A stretch of 64,000 nt of DNA from Microbulbifer agarilyticus S89 (GTDB lineage Bacteria > Pseudomonadota > Gammaproteobacteria > Pseudomonadales > Cellvibrionaceae): NCBI RefSeq assembly GCF_000220505.1, contig NZ_AFPJ01000043.1, forward strand, positions 1 to 64,000. Direction: 5' to 3'. Of the stretch, positions 60,719-64,000 are shown piece after piece. Each line of letters starts with the position of its first letter. Positions within the stretch are counted from its first letter, which is position 1. A model generated the notes under the pieces. The model had not been told where the DNA came from and did not search any database. It saw only the letters and a list, made by a program, of their open reading frames with translations. The position numbers and the translations under genes were made by a program.

Positions 60719-62209
60719 ATGACCGCAACGACCGGTAGTAACACAGAGCAGCGAACAGCAGCGAACATGAACGAATACGCTCCGCAAGAAGAGGCCCAGG
60801 AAGCCACCGCCAGCTCCCCGCTGCCGCACTCGGTCGAGGCCGAACAGTCCGTACTGGGTGGCCTGATGCTCGACGCCAGTCGTCTGGATGCCGTGGCCGA
60901 ACAGCTGAGTGCGGAAGATTTTTTTGTCGCCAATCACCGGATTATATTCGGCGTGATGCTGGAACTATCCGGTGGCGAGCAGCCGCTGGATATCGTTACC
61001 CTCGCCGAGGGCCTCGCAAGTCGCGACCTGCTCGCCGACATTGGCGGCCCGGCATACCTCGCCGAACTCGCGGAAAACACCCCCTCTGCCGCCAACATCG
61101 TCGCCTACGCGAAAATCGTGCGCGAGCGCTCCATGTTGCGCCAGCTGATTGCCGCCGCCGGCGAAATCAGCCGTACCAGTTTTAATCCCGGTGGCCTCGG
61201 CTCCATCGACCTGCTGCAAATGGCCGAGCGCCGCGTGGCAGAGATTGCCGAGGGCCGCGCCAAAGAGGGCGGCTTTGTCGGTGTCGACTCGCTGCTCAAG
61301 AAAACCGTCGAGCGTATCGACGAGCTGTTCAAATCCGAGGGCGACCTCACCGGCCTCAGCACCGGCCTCACCGAACTCGACGAGCGCACCTCCGGCTGGC
61401 AGCCCGGTGAACTCATCATCCTCGCCGCCCGTCCTTCCATGGGTAAGACCGCGCTGGCGCTGAACTTTGTTGAAGCCGCCATGCTCAGCCAGGAAAAGCC
61501 GACGCTGGTCTTCAGTATGGAGATGCCGTCGGACAGCCTGGTTATGCGGATGCTGTCTTCCATCGGCAAGATCGATCAGGGACGTATCCGTAACGGCAAG
61601 TTGCAGGAAGAGGATTGGCCCAAACTCTCCAGTGCTGTACAAAAGATGAAGGGTAAGGGGCTGTATATCGACGATACCCCTGGCCTGTCGCCGTCGGAGG
61701 TGCGTGCAAGGGTGAAGCGCACGGTGCGCGATCACACCAACAAGCTAATGCAGGCCGACCCCAGGCTGAGCCGTGAGGATGCAGAGCAGCGCGCCATGCC
61801 GGCGATGGTGATGGTGGATTACCTGCAGCTGATGCAGGTAAAGGGCAGCACCGAGGGGCGTACCCAGGAGATCTCGGAAATCTCCCGCTCCTTGAAGGCG
61901 CTGGCCAAAGAATACGAATGCCCGGTGATTGCGCTGTCGCAGTTGAACCGGGGGGTGGAACAGCGCCCGAACAAGCGCCCGATGAACTCGGACCTGCGGG
62001 AATCTGGTGCGATCGAGCAGGATGCGGACGTGATCCTGTTTATCTACCGCGATGAGTATTACAACGAGGACAGCCCGGATAAGGGTTTGGCTGAGTTGAT
62101 TATCGGTAAGCAGCGTAACGGTGAAATCGGCACCTGCCGTGCGGCGTTTGTGGGTAAGTTCACCCGCTTTGATGATTTGGCGCCTGAGTACTACCAGGAA
62201 GAGCACTAA
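60719..62209 (+). CDS. dnaB: Replicative DNA helicase DnaB
   Basis: A 496-residue hexameric helicase that unwinds DNA at the replication fork. An N-terminal DnaG-binding domain (PHSVEAEQSVLGGLML) is followed by a RecA-like motor with Walker A ARPSMGKTALAL, the motif 2 region VMVDYLQLM and the motif 4 region LRESGAIEQDADVI. An ATG at 60767 is an alternative start; neither has a strong ribosome binding site. No intein or insertion interrupts it. The usual downstream neighbour alr is not here; two hairpin repeats follow instead. Confidence 0.97.
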   Translation: MTATTGSNTEQRTAANMNEYAPQEEAQEATASSPLPHSVEAEQSVLGGLMLDASRLDAVAEQLSAEDFFVANHRIIFGVMLELSGGEQPLDIVTLAEGLASRDLLADIGGPAYLAELAENTPSAANIVAYAKIVRERSMLRQLIAAAGEISRTSFNPGGLGSIDLLQMAERRVAEIAEGRAKEGGFVGVDSLLKKTVERIDELFKSEGDLTGLSTGLTELDERTSGWQPGELIILAARPSMGKTALALNFVEAAMLSQEKPTLVFSMEMPSDSLVMRMLSSIGKIDQGRIRNGKLQEEDWPKLSSAVQKMKGKGLYIDDTPGLSPSEVRARVKRTVRDHTNKLMQADPRLSREDAEQRAMPAMVMVDYLQLMQVKGSTEGRTQEISEISRSLKALAKEYECPVIALSQLNRGVEQRPNKRPMNSDLRESGAIEQDADVILFIYRDEYYNEDSPDKGLAELIIGKQRNGEIGTCRAAFVGKFTRFDDLAPEYYQEEH

Positions 62210-62257
62210 AGGTTTTCGCGATCTTTATTGGTTCTTGGCACAGAAGCACAAATTGAA

Positions 62258-62382
62258 GGCGAAGTGCTGGGGGCGGGTTTTCAGGATCGTCGCAAACAGG
62301 ATGTTTGCGCCGAAGCGCCCAGGGATGGGTTCACAGGGGGGCGCCTAGCTCGGTCCTGAAAATCCGCCCCCAGTGGTTCGCC
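62258..62382 (-). repeat. Covarying three-hairpin element, copy 9 (reverse, with insertion)
   Basis: Arms of 29 bases (62258-62286 and 62354-62382) pair with one mismatch and three G-U positions. On the minus strand hairpin 1 is CCC-ATCCCT-GGG and hairpin 2 GCAAAC-ATCCT-GTTTGC. About 14 extra bases around 62336-62350 interrupt the linker between hairpin 1 and the outer arm, unlike every other copy. It follows dnaB. Confidence 0.85.
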
Positions 62383-62423
62383 GCCACGGTGGTGGTGCGG
62401 AGCACCGTCTGCAACGTGGTGGC

Positions 62424-62533
62424 GGCCGATCGCTGGGGCAAGTTTTTCGAATCGCTGCGAGTACATCCATGTACGCTCCGGCGCCGCCATCCATGGCGAC
62501 GACGGTTCGAAAAACTTGCCCCAGCCCCCGGCC
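62424..62533 (+). repeat. Covarying three-hairpin element, copy 10
   Basis: Arms of 28 bases (62424-62451 and 62506-62533) pair except for a three-base internal loop. Hairpin 1 is the rarer TAC-ATCCAT-GTA and hairpin 2 is CGCC-ATCCAT-GGCG. GTGGTGGCGG precedes it and GGCCTTCAATT follows. It faces away from copy 9 and lies just past the end of the leftward transpeptidase gene. Confidence 0.85.
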
Positions 62534-62575
62534 TTCAATTCTGATTTTTACGCTTCGAAATTGGAGCGGCGGGCC

Positions 62576-63067
62576 TTACGGAAAAATCTCAATCGGCGTA
62601 CCGGTATCCACCATCGCCCAGATCTCGTCCATCTCCGGGTTGGTTACCGCAATACAGCCGTCGGTCCAGTTCATGCGGGTCAGGTACTGTTCAATACCTT
62701 TCCAGTGCGGTTTCTGGCCGTGGATCATGATGGCGCCACCGGGGCTGCGGCCCATTTTTTTCGCCCGCGCGCGGTCCGCCGCATTCGGGTAGGAAACCTG
62801 GATGGCGCGATAGTAGGTGCTGTTTTTCTTTTTCCAGTTCAGGGTGTAGCGGCCTTCCGGCGTGCGCGAATCACCCTCGTACTGCTTATGTCCAATCGGG
62901 TTTTTGCCGAACACCACCTTGTAGCTCTTCACCACCTTGCCGGCGCGCTTCAGTTGCATCAGGTGTTTGGACTTGTAGACAACCACCTCATCTACGGCTT
63001 TGATTTTGGCCATAGCCAGGGTGGGGATGATTAACAGGGCAATCAGGCTTAGTTTCAGGTATCGCAT
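62576..63067 (-). CDS. L,D-transpeptidase (YkuD-domain) family protein
   Basis: A 163-residue exported protein. A signal peptide (MRYLKLSLIALLIIP, ending AMAKI) leads directly into a YkuD domain: VYKSKHLMQLKRAG, TPEGRYTLNWKKKNS, GGAIMIHGQKP and the catalytic Cys in WTDGCIAVTN. The family forms or cleaves 3-3 peptidoglycan crosslinks or attaches lipoprotein to the wall. Its size and lack of extra domains resemble the small YafK/ErfK-like members. The ATG at 63067 is preferred over an upstream in-frame ATG because it starts the signal peptide. Confidence 0.88.
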   Translation of the reverse strand: MRYLKLSLIALLIIPTLAMAKIKAVDEVVVYKSKHLMQLKRAGKVVKSYKVVFGKNPIGHKQYEGDSRTPEGRYTLNWKKKNSTYYRAIQVSYPNAADRARAKKMGRSPGGAIMIHGQKPHWKGIEQYLTRMNWTDGCIAVTNPEMDEIWAMVDTGTPIEIFP

Positions 63068-63429
63068 GGCTCTCGTCGGTAGTAATGGCATTTTCGGTGT
63101 CATTCCGGGGCTGAACAATCAGCTTCCGTGCTTTCGCACTTCCACATCCCTGGCAATTGCGGGGTGTCTCGGCGTATGGGCAGAACCGAGCTGCCGTGCG
63201 GAGAAACGTGGTTGCGCGGTGCGACTTAATGACGCAATAGCGTTATGACAGCGCTGTCCTTGGCTGCCACCCCAAACCAGGTCCGGGGATTTTTTTAGGC
63301 AATTATCCTAACCCGGGCCCTAAATGGCGTAATGGGTTGTATGAATACCGCTCTAACTGGTTAATTTATCAGCAAGTAGATCATGTTTAAAGAGCCGTCA
63401 AACAAAAACCAAAGAATGAGGAAGAATTT
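63068..63429. other. Gene-free divergent region
   Basis: Separates the leftward transpeptidase and rightward bioD. I see no BirA operator, no hairpin-element copy and no convincing open frame. Confidence 0.4.
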
Positions 63430-64000
63430 GTGACCGAAACTTTGTTTGTGACCGGAACGAATACTGAGGTCGGCAAAACCTACGCTACCGCGGCACTGCT
63501 GCACGCGGCGGGGCAGCAGGGGCTGAAAACCGCGGCGGTGAAACCCGTGGCATCCGGCTGTGAGCAGACCGCCGAGGGCCTGCGCAACAGCGATGCGCTG
63601 ACCCTGATGGAGGCGATGAACCAGGATATGCCCTACGAGCAGGTCAACCCGGTGGCACTGGAGCCGGCCATCGCCCCACATATTGCGGCGATGGAAGCGG
63701 GGCGCCGACTGGATGTTTCTCGGCTGGAGGGTATCTGTCGCGGTGTCATGAGCAGCGGCGCTGATCTGGTGCTGATCGAAGGTGCCGGTGGCTGGCGGGT
63801 GCCGCTGGCTCCACGTCAGTTCCTGTCGGATCTGCCGCGCGCATTGGAATTGCCGGTTATTCTGGTGGTGAGCATTGAACTGGGGTGTATCAACCATGCG
63901 CTGCTGACCGCTGAAGCCATTCGCCGCGACGGTCTGCCGCTGGCGGGCTGGGTGGCAAACTTTGTGCGCGGTCCGCAGGAAGATATGCCGCGCGCGGAGG
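63430..64000 (+). CDS. bioD: Dethiobiotin synthetase (N-terminal part, runs off the window)
   Basis: The first 190 residues of the ATP-dependent enzyme that closes the ureido ring of dethiobiotin. The P-loop GTNTEVGKTYA, the substrate lysine in AAVKPVASGC, EGAGGWRVPL and GCINHALLTAEAI are all present. The start is GTG at 63430 with GAGGAAG just upstream; no ATG is in frame. It is separated by about 30 kb from bioB-bioF-bioHC and has no visible BirA site in the window. The 3' end is missing only because the window ends. Confidence 0.95.
   Translation, partial: MTETLFVTGTNTEVGKTYATAALLHAAGQQGLKTAAVKPVASGCEQTAEGLRNSDALTLMEAMNQDMPYEQVNPVALEPAIAPHIAAMEAGRRLDVSRLEGICRGVMSSGADLVLIEGAGGWRVPLAPRQFLSDLPRALELPVILVVSIELGCINHALLTAEAIRRDGLPLAGWVANFVRGPQEDMPRAE

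Overview
The window looks like the chromosome of a marine gammaproteobacterium near the Cellvibrionales/Microbulbifer group. This is inferred from gene content and synteny, not from a search. GC content is fairly high, coding density is high, and nearly every gene has gammaproteobacterial relatives. Several blocks match the order I know from Pseudomonas: ahpA-serB beside fimX and a PilZ-like gene, epmB-efp, and rpsF-rpsR-membrane protein-rplI-dnaB. I see no transposase, integrase, phage gene, CRISPR array or rRNA.

Layout. 1-6.6 kb: an esterase, a response regulator with a 3-hydroxybutyrate dehydrogenase, two small Tyr/His/Arg-rich lipoproteins, and ahpA/serB. 6.8-13.2 kb: an RND efflux pair and an M1-family lipoprotein peptidase. 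13.5-17.7 kb: a FimX-like degenerate cyclic-di-GMP protein and a PilZ-like partner. 17.9-20.8 kb: the complete EF-P lysylation set epmB, efp, epmA. 20.9-27.8 kb: a GNAT protein, cysE, srkA, a small ABM-like protein, a secreted subtilase and a FabH-like synthase. 28-32.9 kb: comF divergent from a biotin operon, bioB-bioF-bioHC, where bioH and bioC are fused and a BirA operator covers the promoter. bioD starts at the right edge, about 30 kb away. 32.9-35.7 kb: a cyclase, an AlkX/YcaQ-like glycosylase and a DUF6515-like protein. 35.8-41.5 kb: a polyamine block (speA, carboxy(nor)spermidine synthase, nspC, speB) able to run arginine to agmatine to putrescine to carboxyspermidine to spermidine. 42.6-47.1 kb: panC-panD, then a CoA-transferase/GNAT fusion with a histone-deacetylase-like protein. 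47.3-51.5 kb: two identical tRNA-Leu(CAG) genes flanking ppc and a secreted protein. 51.9-62.2 kb: rnr-rlmB, an exported helical protein with a TPR/beta-barrel protein, then the rpsF-to-dnaB block. 62.6-64 kb: an L,D-transpeptidase and the start of bioD.

The most unusual signal is a family of ten intergenic elements at six loci. Each has a long outer stem of about 19-29 bp enclosing two small hairpins whose loops share the form RTCC(A/C)T or its one-base-shorter version. Stem sequences differ between copies, but both sides change together, so pairing is kept while primary sequence drifts. Conserved TGGCGG and CCTTC boundaries flank most copies. Four loci carry two copies in opposite orientation. 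The same kind of paired change is seen in the terminators of the duplicated tRNA-Leu genes.
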